A stretch of DNA of 64,000 bases. Source: Aphanothece hegewaldii CCALA 016 (lineage in GTDB: Bacteria; Cyanobacteriota; Cyanobacteriia; Cyanobacteriales; Microcystaceae). The first letter of the stretch is position 1. Every line of letters starts with the position of its first letter. The position numbers and the translations under genes are program-made. Shown here piece by piece: positions 16,246 to 24,237 of this stretch. Where the stretch lies: NCBI RefSeq assembly GCF_003007785.1, contig NZ_PXOH01000017.1, positions 1 to 64,000 of the forward strand. The letters run 5' to 3'. The notes beneath the pieces were generated by a model that saw nothing but the letters and a program-made list of their open reading frames with translations, made no database searches and was not told where the DNA came from.

Positions 16246-16653
16246 TTAATTGAACGTAGGAACTTGATTAACGTAAATAGCATTAACTTTTCTAGCTCGT
16301 ACTTCATCACTTCTGATTACTCGACCACACAAAAGAACTTCATCCTCATCAAAATCTTTCACTTTTTCATCTTCAAACCAAACATATAGACCTGAGTAAT
16401 GTTTAATTAACTCAGGTAAATTTTTATAAAATAAATATTCTTGTTTAGTCACAAAATTATATTCTTCTTCCTTACCTCTTTGTAGATCTATTTTTTTCAT
16501 TTTTTCTTCTTCTTCAGCAGTTAATTTATTAACTCTAAGCATTCTTTGAGCAGCTTGAATAATTTTAGGATCTTCTTCATTCCATTGTGCTTCAATAGAT
16601 TCAATAGAGTCATCAAAAGGATCGGTTGGGGAAATTGTTTTTAGTTCTGGCAT
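16246..16653 (-). CDS. partner protein of the retropepsin-like protease (DUF5678-like)
   Basis: The 135-residue acidic protein has a C-terminal part with LPELIKHYSGLYVWFEDEKV followed by a VLLCGRV strand. This resembles the short DUF5678-type fold that commonly precedes retropepsin-like genes in cyanobacteria. The N-terminal half is charged and probably disordered. It is co-transcribed with the protease and may be its regulator or targeting subunit; this is inferred from the pairing alone. A short stem ATCCT-TCT-AGGAT lies 23 nt upstream of its start. Confidence 0.65.
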   Translation of the reverse strand: MPELKTISPTDPFDDSIESIEAQWNEEDPKIIQAAQRMLRVNKLTAEEEEKMKKIDLQRGKEEEYNFVTKQEYLFYKNLPELIKHYSGLYVWFEDEKVKDFDEDEVLLCGRVIRSDEVRARKVNAIYVNQVPTFN

Positions 16654-16728
16654 AAGTTTGTTAAAAATGATTTAGATCCTTCTAGGATAGCAATTCATCG
16701 CTAATACTGGCTATAACCATCACAAAGC

Positions 16729-18915
16729 TTACAAATTGCCAAATTTCTTATTCCACCAAGAACCCTGACTGGTTTTGAAAAATGCAACATCCTTACATTT
16801 TTTAGTTGAACAAACCAACATTTGCTTAGTTTGTCCATCTTTTTCATATTCTCTAATTAAGAGTGGTTGTCGGCAATTTGGACAAGCATGGTCACTTTTT
16901 TTGATTTCAGAAACCTTACTGCCTGGAGCTTCCCATTGATTAGACTTGGCATTCAGAAACATCACCCCATCACAATTAGCAGCATGACATTTAAGAAAAT
17001 ACGGAACGGCTAATTTCTTAGATGACGAGGGCTGCTTAAACAGTGGACTTTGACATTTCGGACAAGGAAGATCCGTGACCTCATCGGGATTCACAAAGTC
17101 TTGACAAATATGGACAGTCTTTTTAGTTTGGTCTTCTGGTTTCATGATTAATCTATTATTTTGAAGACTGTCCATATTTGTCTTACTTTTTTCCAAGGGA
17201 AGAAATTTGGTTCTAGCTCGTGCGATCGCTTCCCTGAAATACGAGTCATACCACCCCCACAAGTATTTTTCCCACTGAAGTCCTCCATTCGCTATCTCAT
17301 CGAGTGAGTCTTCCATCTTTGCCGTGAAGCTTGTATCGATTAATTCAGGAAACTGCTCGATCATAAACCGATCGATCTTCAGTCCCAGTTCGGTTGCGAC
17401 AAGGTGCTTTTTCTCGACACTGACATACGATCGCTCTTTGAGTAACTTAACCGTACTGGCATAAGTTGATGGACGACCAACACCTTTTTTTTCCATTTCC
17501 GCTACTAACTTGGCTTCGCTATATCTAGAGGGTGGAGATGTCCGTTTTTTAACCGATTCTACTGACTTTGGAACTAATGATTGATTAACTTTTAATTCGG
17601 GCAGTAAATTTTCTGCACTCAGATTCGACCAATATTTGGTATATCCTGCAAAAATTAACCTTTGTCCTGAGCCAAGCCATTGAACGTCACCTGAAACCGA
17701 GAGCAATTTGGTCTGTTCAACAATGGCATTTTTGCACTGGCTGGCAATACTCCGTTTCCAGATGAGAAAGTCTAATCGGTATTCATCGTCAGAAAGTTGG
17801 TTCTTGAGTTGTTCGGGGGTAGGCGTTAAACTTGTGGGGCGGATTGCTTCATGAGCTTCTTGAGCATTTTTACCCTGCTTGTAATTAACAGGATCACTTG
17901 GTAGAAGATTTGGATCATGTTCAGCTAAATACTGGCGTACCGACTTAATAAAATCTGTGGACAAGGCAGTGCTATCGGTTCTCATATAAGTAATCTTCCC
18001 TGCTTCATAAAGCTTTTGTGCGACTTGCATTGTCTTTTCAGGGTCAAATTTCAGATAGGCACTAGCGACCTGCTGTAGGCTCGATGTTGTAAATGGCGGT
18101 GATGGAGTTTTTTTGACTTCTTTTTTGGTGATATCAACCAGTCGATGAGGATTACTCAACCCAATCTGTTTAATCTGTTCAGCCACAGAGCTAGACGTAA
18201 TCCGTTTTCCGTCAGCTTCTTTGTCATCTTCTCCCACATCTCCTTTTTCAGAAATAGCTAATTCGGCAGTTTTCTCCCCGACATTTCCTGCATAGTAAGC
18301 CCGATAACCTTCTTGATAGTCTACATGGAGGCTATAGTAGTCAAGTGGAGTAAATGCTGAAATCTGCTTTTCGCGTTCACAAACTATATGCAGTACGCAC
18401 GACTGCACACGTCCCATGCTAGTTTTTGGCGCGATCGCTTTCCACAACAGAGGTGAACCTTTAAAGCCTACTAATTTATCTAAACAGCTTCTAGCTTTCC
18501 CTGCCTCGATTAAATTAGAGTTTAAAGAACGAGGATTAGCGATCGCATATCTGATTGCTCTTTCAGTAATCTCTTGATAGACAATTCGTTTCGGATTTTT
18601 TAATCCTAAAACTTGGGACAGATGCCAACCAATACTTTCTCCTTCTCGATCTGGGTCAGACGCAATGATTACTTCGCTACAAGTTTTAGCAATACTTTTG
18701 AGTTCTTTAATCACTTGTTGCGCCCTAGTATGAATAGGTTCATAACGGCAGGTAATTCCATGATTAGTTAACTCAAAACCTAGATTGTCTTCCCCATCTT
18801 TGGCTAGTTCTCGAATATGCCCGAAACTAGCTTTTATGATATAATCAGAGCCTAGAATTGAAGAAAGCTTTTTTAATTTTCCTGGTGATTCAATTATTAT
18901 TAGTTTTTTCGTCAT
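16729..18915 (-). CDS. topA: type IA DNA topoisomerase (TopA-like) with an in-frame palindromic insertion
   Basis: The N-terminal Toprim domain has IIIESPGK (7-13) and DPDREGE (87-93). The nucleophilic tyrosine is Tyr310 in ITYMRTDST. The catalytic core ends near residue 570. Two C-terminal zinc-ribbon-like units follow: CPKC with a paired CHAANC, and CPNC with a paired CSTKKC. It relaxes negative supercoils by a single-strand passage mechanism. Residues 578-605 (TNMDSL through TVHIC) are encoded by an 80-bp palindrome lying between the core and the zinc domains, apparently tolerated as a linker. Length 728 aa is normal for TopA. This is a plasmid-borne extra copy, as often found on conjugative elements. 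Confidence 0.9.
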   Translation of the reverse strand: MTKKLIIIESPGKLKKLSSILGSDYIIKASFGHIRELAKDGEDNLGFELTNHGITCRYEPIHTRAQQVIKELKSIAKTCSEVIIASDPDREGESIGWHLSQVLGLKNPKRIVYQEITERAIRYAIANPRSLNSNLIEAGKARSCLDKLVGFKGSPLLWKAIAPKTSMGRVQSCVLHIVCEREKQISAFTPLDYYSLHVDYQEGYRAYYAGNVGEKTAELAISEKGDVGEDDKEADGKRITSSSVAEQIKQIGLSNPHRLVDITKKEVKKTPSPPFTTSSLQQVASAYLKFDPEKTMQVAQKLYEAGKITYMRTDSTALSTDFIKSVRQYLAEHDPNLLPSDPVNYKQGKNAQEAHEAIRPTSLTPTPEQLKNQLSDDEYRLDFLIWKRSIASQCKNAIVEQTKLLSVSGDVQWLGSGQRLIFAGYTKYWSNLSAENLLPELKVNQSLVPKSVESVKKRTSPPSRYSEAKLVAEMEKKGVGRPSTYASTVKLLKERSYVSVEKKHLVATELGLKIDRFMIEQFPELIDTSFTAKMEDSLDEIANGGLQWEKYLWGWYDSYFREAIARARTKFLPLEKSKTNMDSLQNNRLIMKPEDQTKKTVHICQDFVNPDEVTDLPCPKCQSPLFKQPSSSKKLAVPYFLKCHAANCDGVMFLNAKSNQWEAPGSKVSEIKKSDHACPNCRQPLLIREYEKDGQTKQMLVCSTKKCKDVAFFKTSQGSWWNKKFGNL
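17103..17182. repeat. 80-bp palindromic element, copy 2 (in topA)
   Basis: GACAAATATGGACAGTCTT (17103-17121) is perfectly repeated in inverse at 17164-17182 around 42 bp. It is read in frame on the minus strand. The side at 17183-17200 continues with the tail CTTTTTTCCAAGGG shared by other copies. Confidence 0.9.
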
Positions 18916-19044
18916 TTTTCAATAACACTGCAGTTTGAAGAAGAAAATGGACAAGTTGTTATAACTTATATTTTAAAAAACGCTTCGTTGTCTATTAGAT
19001 CAATAAGCGTTATCTGAAAGTTCAACTTGATGTTCAAAAAACGG

Positions 19045-19134
19045 CTATCCAACTTTACGTTTAAAGTATTTTACTGTAGGTTTTTGACCTAGACGGCCTG
19101 TAACCCTAATTGTATTATAAAATTTTTCAGCCAT
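19045..19134 (-). pseudogene. 29-codon fragment resembling the start of an OB-fold (SSB-like) protein
   Basis: The frame starts ATG-GCT-GAA and encodes NTIRVTGRLGQKPTVKYF before a TAG. The N-T-I-R-V-x-G-R-L pattern with a following K-x-x-x-K-Y-F recalls the first strands of SSB/OB-fold proteins. It is too short to be a working OB fold, so it is either a truncated remnant or a small peptide gene. No palindromic element is visible at its end. Confidence 0.3.
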
Positions 19135-19151
19135 GATGTTTGCCCTTTTAT

Positions 19152-19736
19152 TTAAAATTCTAATTCTCGATCTTCATTGTTGATTTCTTTCTCTTTAACC
19201 TCTTTTTTGATGGCAAATTTCTGTTGAAGAAAAGTCATTCTATCTTCATAGACTTCACTAATATAAGCTTCTAGTTGCTGGCTATTGATTTCCTTGTCTT
19301 CGATTAATCTTTGTAAAATCACACTTTGAGTTAATTTTTCTGCGATCGCACTTTTAGTCACCTGATTGAGTAGATTATGCTCGACAATAAGTTTATCCAA
19401 CTCCACGCCAATCAAACCGTTTCCATCTACAATGTTGTAGAGGTCGTCGTAATTGACATCAGGGCAGTTTTGCCACCCCATAACTTCTTTCGCCTCATTG
19501 AAGTATTGTTTTCTTAAAGCCTCACGTTGGGCATTAATGGTATAAGAATTAGAACTTGCTCCTCTAGGATTAGTACCATCCTTAATTTCCTCCCCATCTA
19601 ATACTCCATCACGATCGCTGTCCCGTCTCATTGGATCTGAGTAGCGCAGTTTTTCATCTCCGTCAGTTACCCCATCGCGATCGCTATCCTGATTTAGTTG
19701 CGGGTCGATCACTGGTTCATTTTTTTTGGGTATCAT
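19152..19736 (-). CDS. protein with two calcium-binding (thrombospondin-3-type) repeats
   Basis: Residues 15-55 carry two D-x-D-x-D-G loops (DSDRDGVTDGDE and DSDRDGVLDGEE), the calcium-binding thrombospondin-type-3/EF-hand-like pattern. The rest is helical and charged. The start at 19736 with AGGATAGG upstream is chosen; the longer frame begins inside the upstream gene. There is no signal peptide, which is unusual because such repeats are normally extracellular. It is the last gene of the minus-strand operon led by the actin-like gene. Confidence 0.6.
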   Translation of the reverse strand: MIPKKNEPVIDPQLNQDSDRDGVTDGDEKLRYSDPMRRDSDRDGVLDGEEIKDGTNPRGASSNSYTINAQREALRKQYFNEAKEVMGWQNCPDVNYDDLYNIVDGNGLIGVELDKLIVEHNLLNQVTKSAIAEKLTQSVILQRLIEDKEINSQQLEAYISEVYEDRMTFLQQKFAIKKEVKEKEINNEDRELEF

Positions 19737-19746
19737 AAAACCTATC

Positions 19747-20310
19747 CTATTTTTGAAGAGTTTTTGTCCTAAGTCTTGTATGCCAACAAACACTATGTTC
19801 ACTGTGGCACTGCACCTTCTCAGGTAAGTTGATTCCGATCGCTATTCCTAAACCAGTACAGATGCCAAGGAGTAATAGGATGATCACATACTGATTTAGG
19901 TAGAAGGTTAGCCTTTCATGTACTTTCTCTACATTTTTTAAATATTCTTGTTCTATCCTTATTTGTTCTTCGTTGAGTTTATTTTGCTTCTCCTGTAACT
20001 GTAATTCTTGGTATTTGGCTAAGTTTGACTGCTGGTTGAGCATGGTTCGCTCCCAGATGATCTTGTCAATAATCCGCGTTAGATATTCTTTAAGATTTTC
20101 GTTAATCTGCTTCGGGGTTGGATAGTTGGTTAACAATCCATAATCCAACAGCTTTTCAACTTCTCTTGGAATCTCTAGGTACTCTTTTTTACTTTTAAGA
20201 AGGGGTGGTTTTGGGTTTGGCTTGAATAAAGTTTTATAAAAACTAATTACTTTTCCCAATGGGCTAAGTTTCAGTTGATTTGGTTTTGATTTATCCTTAT
20301 TTTTCCCCAT
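19747..20310 (-). CDS. single-membrane-span coiled-coil protein
   Basis: The protein has a basic N-terminus, then a long helical segment rich in Gln, Glu and Lys (about residues 85-130). One transmembrane helix near residue 145 (YVIILLLLGICTGLGIAIGI) and a short Cys/His-containing tail follow. Topology suggests a cytoplasmic coiled coil anchored in the membrane. It overlaps the upstream gene by 14 bp, so coupled translation is likely. It could tether the plasmid-segregation machinery or a transfer complex to the membrane, but this is inferred from position only. Confidence 0.55.
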   Translation of the reverse strand: MGKNKDKSKPNQLKLSPLGKVISFYKTLFKPNPKPPLLKSKKEYLEIPREVEKLLDYGLLTNYPTPKQINENLKEYLTRIIDKIIWERTMLNQQSNLAKYQELQLQEKQNKLNEEQIRIEQEYLKNVEKVHERLTFYLNQYVIILLLLGICTGLGIAIGINLPEKVQCHSEHSVCWHTRLRTKTLQK

Positions 20311-21166
20311 TTTCTTTACTATCTTCTACTGATGCTGACTTCATTGGTGGTAAATGCTTTTGCTCATCGGTAGTTAAGGCAATTTCTATGGTTGTCGGTT
20401 TTCCATTAAGCCGTTTTTGTTGAGCGATTTTCTCCCTAGCTATTTCAATTTTTTGAGCGATGATCCCTGATTCTTGTTGATTCTTCAGTTGCAAAAAGAT
20501 CTCTTGAGGAATTTGCCTGTCCACCATTTCATTCAAGTAATCTTCGGTTTCAGCCGTTTTGATTGACACCCGATCAACTAAACTTTCAACTGTCTTGCCC
20601 GAATTTGTTCTAATTACAGTCAGAAGTGCTTCATCATCAGATGATGAAAAACTTCCGTTTGATTTTTGATTGAGGTACTTAATCAGTCCTTTGTCGATCG
20701 CTTGCTTCTGGGTATCGGTATATTCATCCTCCAAGGTTAAGTGACTCAGTTCTAAAATGATTTCTAGCTCACTAAGTTTGACTGAACGCTCTAAATTTTC
20801 TTCAATTTCGGCTTTGATTGACTTGAGTGTGTATTTATTGGCTGATTCTTGCTTATTATCTTGAACTTCTTTTCCTTGTCCAAATTTAGTTAATAGTTGA
20901 TTTAAACTCAACTCTACATATGCTAATGATTGCTCATCATCTTCAAAAACTTTTGTATCGACTATATCAGCCAAAAATTCGGCTTTTGCCTGTTCATTCG
21001 CGGTTAATTCGAGGTATTTCCGCACCAATGCCATTTCTTGGTCTGAGTATTCATTCTTATCACACACGATTCGGCAATTTCTTAAAGCTTCATCCAATTT
21101 TTCTTGAGTTGATTCCTCATTAAGCCCGAAGAGTATTCCCGTCATGTCTTGTTTACTGTAAGCCAT
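20297..21166 (-). CDS. hypothetical helical protein, 289 aa
   Basis: A soluble, mostly helical, acidic protein without a recognised motif. It has two helical lobes separated by a Ser/Asn-rich linker (SNGSFSSSDDE). It is third in the operon behind the actin-like ATPase and overlaps the next gene by 14 bp. No function is offered. Confidence 0.55.
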   Translation of the reverse strand: MAYSKQDMTGILFGLNEESTQEKLDEALRNCRIVCDKNEYSDQEMALVRKYLELTANEQAKAEFLADIVDTKVFEDDEQSLAYVELSLNQLLTKFGQGKEVQDNKQESANKYTLKSIKAEIEENLERSVKLSELEIILELSHLTLEDEYTDTQKQAIDKGLIKYLNQKSNGSFSSSDDEALLTVIRTNSGKTVESLVDRVSIKTAETEDYLNEMVDRQIPQEIFLQLKNQQESGIIAQKIEIAREKIAQQKRLNGKPTTIEIALTTDEQKHLPPMKSASVEDSKENGEK

Positions 21167-21184
21167 TTTTGCTTCCTATTAAAT

Positions 21185-22024
21185 TCAAAAACTGTTTTTA
21201 ACGTTTTGCTTATTGAATTCATCCAACACGGAATTCATCGGATGATCGATCATGCTTTTGATAAACTCATCACTGTTAATATCAATTTCCTTTTCTAAAT
21301 TTCTTCCTGCATTGACATCAGAGCGCGGTACATCACTATTGATATCAATTTCCCTCTCTAAAATTCTTTCTTCATTGGCATCAGAGAGCGTTACTGTTCT
21401 ATTTCTTACTAGATACGGTTCGTCTTCTAAATTAAACCGCCTGAATTGAGGATAAGCTGTCGTACAACCCAAGAATGTTCCCTCTAAAAATTTCTTGTGT
21501 TTTCTCAAATAGTTCCAGCATGATATAGCCTTTGCTATTATTTTCTCCTCATTTAGCTCAAACTCTCGATAAGCGATCGCACCCCAATAAGCATCTAATG
21601 CCCAAAGGATTTTCTGCTCAATGGTAAAACTCGTATCCTTAGATCTTAAATATCTAAATAGCCAATCTGTCCCTTCTCCCTCACCTCTAGTCTGATAGCG
21701 AAACTCAAAGTTAACTGAGGAACGTCCCTCAAGATAAGTGATTTTTTTAAAGAAACGAGTATTTCCAAGATTTTCCCTAATCTCAAATTCTTGTTCTAAT
21801 GAAGATATCCTTCTCTCTAACTGATAGATATTGCTATTGCCTTCTCTTACGGCAAGGCTCCAGTCGTTTCCTTCTTTTCCTACTGCCAAGGCGTACCAGA
21901 AACAAAAGACCGATTCTAAGATTTTGTTTCTCGATTCTTCTAATTCAAGTTTATTCAAATAATTGAGGACTTCCCAGTTAGGGTCACTGCTATTAGCTTT
22001 GTAATTAAAAAAGAGTTCAGCCAT
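21185..22024 (-). CDS. hypothetical protein with a C-terminal tandem repeat, partner of the actin-like gene
   Basis: This 279-residue protein overlaps the start of the upstream actin-like gene's end by 8 bp, the arrangement seen for filament-forming ATPases and their DNA adaptors. It contains a coiled-coil stretch (IYQLERRISSLEQEFE), a tryptophan-rich central region and, at residues 214-255, two 21-residue repeats ending in EIDINSD. No DNA-binding motif is obvious, so calling it the ParR equivalent would be a guess from position. Confidence 0.5.
   Translation of the reverse strand: MAELFFNYKANSSDPNWEVLNYLNKLELEESRNKILESVFCFWYALAVGKEGNDWSLAVREGNSNIYQLERRISSLEQEFEIRENLGNTRFFKKITYLEGRSSVNFEFRYQTRGEGEGTDWLFRYLRSKDTSFTIEQKILWALDAYWGAIAYREFELNEEKIIAKAISCWNYLRKHKKFLEGTFLGCTTAYPQFRRFNLEDEPYLVRNRTVTLSDANEERILEREIDINSDVPRSDVNAGRNLEKEIDINSDEFIKSMIDHPMNSVLDEFNKQNVKNSF
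21260..21385. repeat. 63-bp tandem duplication in coding sequence
   Basis: Two adjacent 63-bp units encode SDxNxxRxLExEIDINSD twice, with a few substitutions. The copies have diverged, so the duplication is not very recent. Confidence 0.75.
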
Positions 22025-23150
22025 TTTGATCCTTCCCTACTAACGATAACGGACGCTCGGCAAAATGATACATCACATAGTAAAAATAACAATAAACATC
22101 AGTAAAACGATATTTATATTTCTTCTCCCAAAGCTGTGGACTAAGCAACTGAGAGACAGCAGACTCGATTCGTTCACACCAATTAATTGGCTCTTCTGGA
22201 AAATAATTGATAAATTCCTTTTGATAGCTGCGACTTGTCCCACCCGTGATTGAGACTTGCAACACAGAGGGAAACTTCCTTGTTGTCATCCAATTATGCA
22301 GCATTCCCCAGTGTTGCTTTTTCGCATTTGTAATTCCTTTAGTTAATGTATTTAACTCACTTCTGCGCCCCGAAAGCGAACTACTCTTGAGCAACGGATT
22401 TAAACAATTTATGTCTCCTGTTTGCATCATTAAACTCACAGGTTCGATTAGTTCAGGCAAAGATAAACCCGATGTGGACTGTTTGATGATCTCTAGCAAT
22501 CTAATTAATCCGAGTTTTTCTGTATCTGCATCCTTAATTTGACCTTGCCTCATTAAAAGGTATGAAAAGTCCCTTAAGCCCAATACCAAAACTAAAGCGG
22601 ATTCTGCATTTTCAGTTTTGCTTTTTGGCTCTGGCAATCCTCTCATTAAAATTCCTGCCCCTTCTGGCGCACAGTGAAATTTTTCCAAGCTCACCTGATA
22701 ACTTTCCCCTCTAAATTTAAAATTCTTAAGGGCTTTTTCAATTAACTTGTGAAATCTTCTGCCATCTTTATATTCGATATAGGGTAGCAATATCCCTAAG
22801 TTTAAACTGAATTTTGATGGTAATCGTTTGAGAGTTGCGATCGCACCGACCATCGCTAAGACCTTTGGCACGGCTCTTTCGTATTTCAACTCCCGCCAAG
22901 CTTCAGTTGCATGAAATCTTCTAGCTAAAATTCCCACTGCTGTTATTTCAGACCCGTACTCAACCCAGGCTGATGTTAACGGTAACTCCTCTTTACTAAG
23001 TTTTTGGGATTCGTATTCTTTGAGTGCTGTCCTAGTCACATCGATCACCTCTGCCTCCATGACCAGCCACTCTTGTTTAAATTCTTTTAGCGTGTAAATT
23101 CCTTTACTCAATGATGAGCTTGGATCAAACGCCAAAGTAAGATCTGCCAT
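22017..23150 (-). CDS. ParM/StbA-like actin-family ATPase
   Basis: The N-terminus LTLAFDPSSSLSKGIY matches the phosphate-1 loop of ParM-like actin homologues (hydrophobic-D-x-G-S-S-x-x-K). Later segments such as VEYGSEITAVGILARRF and the Gly-containing turn SITGGTSRSY fit the actin fold's second phosphate and adenosine loops. At 377 residues it is a little longer than ParM. Such proteins form filaments that push plasmid copies apart before division. It is the first gene of a five-gene minus operon. The repeat-rich gap upstream (23371-23580) is a good candidate for its centromere. Confidence 0.7.
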   Translation of the reverse strand: MADLTLAFDPSSSLSKGIYTLKEFKQEWLVMEAEVIDVTRTALKEYESQKLSKEELPLTSAWVEYGSEITAVGILARRFHATEAWRELKYERAVPKVLAMVGAIATLKRLPSKFSLNLGILLPYIEYKDGRRFHKLIEKALKNFKFRGESYQVSLEKFHCAPEGAGILMRGLPEPKSKTENAESALVLVLGLRDFSYLLMRQGQIKDADTEKLGLIRLLEIIKQSTSGLSLPELIEPVSLMMQTGDINCLNPLLKSSSLSGRRSELNTLTKGITNAKKQHWGMLHNWMTTRKFPSVLQVSITGGTSRSYQKEFINYFPEEPINWCERIESAVSQLLSPQLWEKKYKYRFTDVYCYFYYVMYHFAERPLSLVGKDQNG

Positions 23151-23373
23151 ATTTTTGTTCTGTAATATTATTCGCTAAGTCTTAAAAACTTATTTCTTCT
23201 TTTAATGATGAACTGTTAGCTAAGAGTCAGACTTCACTGCCTTCACTAAAGTACTAACTTGATAGATACTGTAACAATTTTTTTTTAGGGTGTCCACTTT
23301 CTTGCCTCGATTTATAATTTAATGAACTTTGTAGTATTTTATAGTTTATCTTTACTACTTAGAAAAATGTCTG

Positions 23374-23580
23374 AAGGATTTTGCAGGATTTTGAAGGGTT
23401 TTGCAGGGGAAGCTGAAACCCTTATCCAGCAAGAGTTCTACAAAACCAGTTTTTGCCATATTTTTTTAATAATATTTGAATTTAATCCTATTTTTCCTTT
23501 TAATTTAATAGTTGACAATCAAGTGCAGGATTTTGCCGGGAAACGAAGTTTTTTTGCAGGATTTTGCAGGGAAAGTCAGG
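23374..23580. repeat. iteron-like direct repeats in the largest intergenic gap
   Basis: The 592-bp gap 23151-23742 between the actin-like gene and the transfer genes contains direct repeats of CAGGATTTTG: three head-to-tail 10-bp units at 23374-23403 (with small variations), then copies at 23526 and 23557, each followed by C(A/C)GGGAAA. The repeats are the only structure I see in the gap besides a TATAAT box at 23667. They could be replication iterons, a partition centromere or relaxosome sites. The open frames crossing this region look like chance. Confidence 0.7.
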
Positions 23581-23742
23581 GGAAGTCTCCTAATCTATCG
23601 AGCAAATTGCTCAGATTTCGATTTGTTGAGCAGCCGCACAGTACGCCCAGGTAAAAAAGAAAGTTTTATAATAGGGCTAGAGATTTTCAAGGTCGATCAA
23701 TCAATCGCTGTACTACACAAAAAATATTAGTTACTACAAAAA

Positions 23743-24237
23743 ATGGAATTTGATTTTAGTAATATTTCAACTATGTCGTACTCAATCGTTATTAAAGAAG
23801 TTAAGCAAGCGATCGATCTTTGTCGATGGGCTAGTTCATCTTATTGGCGATGCAGAATTGTTGAGTCCACAAGGTTTAATGAATCTCCTAAAAAAATTGT
23901 CAAAGTTATTTATTTGAGCCGATGTGATTACATTTGTTTTCTATTCCCTCAGTATTCTGAAAGTAGTCTACCCGTTTTCCAAGCCATCCCCAAAGACTAC
24001 CGCTATTTCTACTCCGATACGGTCAATTGTTGGATGACAACAAGGACGTGGAGTGTTCCATCTGGTTTATTGCTCCCACTTCTAGAGCGATTGAAGCAAT
24101 TAAGTAGCTTGATTTTTGAATTCGTAATCTGGCAAAGTGATCAAATCCCTAGACCTTTCCAAACGCTGGCTTTAACGTTTGAGGAAAAGAAACCTAAAGA
24201 ACGCTGGTTTTCTCCACAATCAAGTTTAAAAAGCTGA
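23743..24237 (+). CDS. hypothetical protein translationally coupled to the relaxase
   Basis: The 164-residue protein has an Arg/Trp/Cys-rich N-terminal half (QAIDLCRWASSSYWRCRIVE) and no recognised domain. Its TGA overlaps the relaxase ATG by one base, so the two are coupled. Small genes directly before MobF relaxases often encode accessory relaxosome proteins. That role is inferred from position, since no ribbon-helix-helix motif is evident. An internal ATG at 23773 is an alternative start. Confidence 0.55.
   Translation: MEFDFSNISTMSYSIVIKEVKQAIDLCRWASSSYWRCRIVESTRFNESPKKIVKVIYLSRCDYICFLFPQYSESSLPVFQAIPKDYRYFYSDTVNCWMTTRTWSVPSGLLLPLLERLKQLSSLIFEFVIWQSDQIPRPFQTLALTFEEKKPKERWFSPQSSLKS

Noticed and set aside
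18928..18986. ACTGCAGT palindrome and AACG-CTT-CGTT stem upstream of topA as further leader hairpins
   Set aside because: They are shorter and less regularly placed than those in the first 10 kb, so they were not added to the series.
23322..23730. Two overlapping open frames of 110 and 72 codons across the repeat region
   Set aside because: They have no ribosome binding sites, read directly through the direct repeats, and have compositions typical of chance frames.
23151..24237. A defined oriT nic site upstream of the relaxase gene
   Set aside because: The location is plausible, but no inverted repeat followed by a recognisable nic sequence could be pointed to, so no oriT is annotated.
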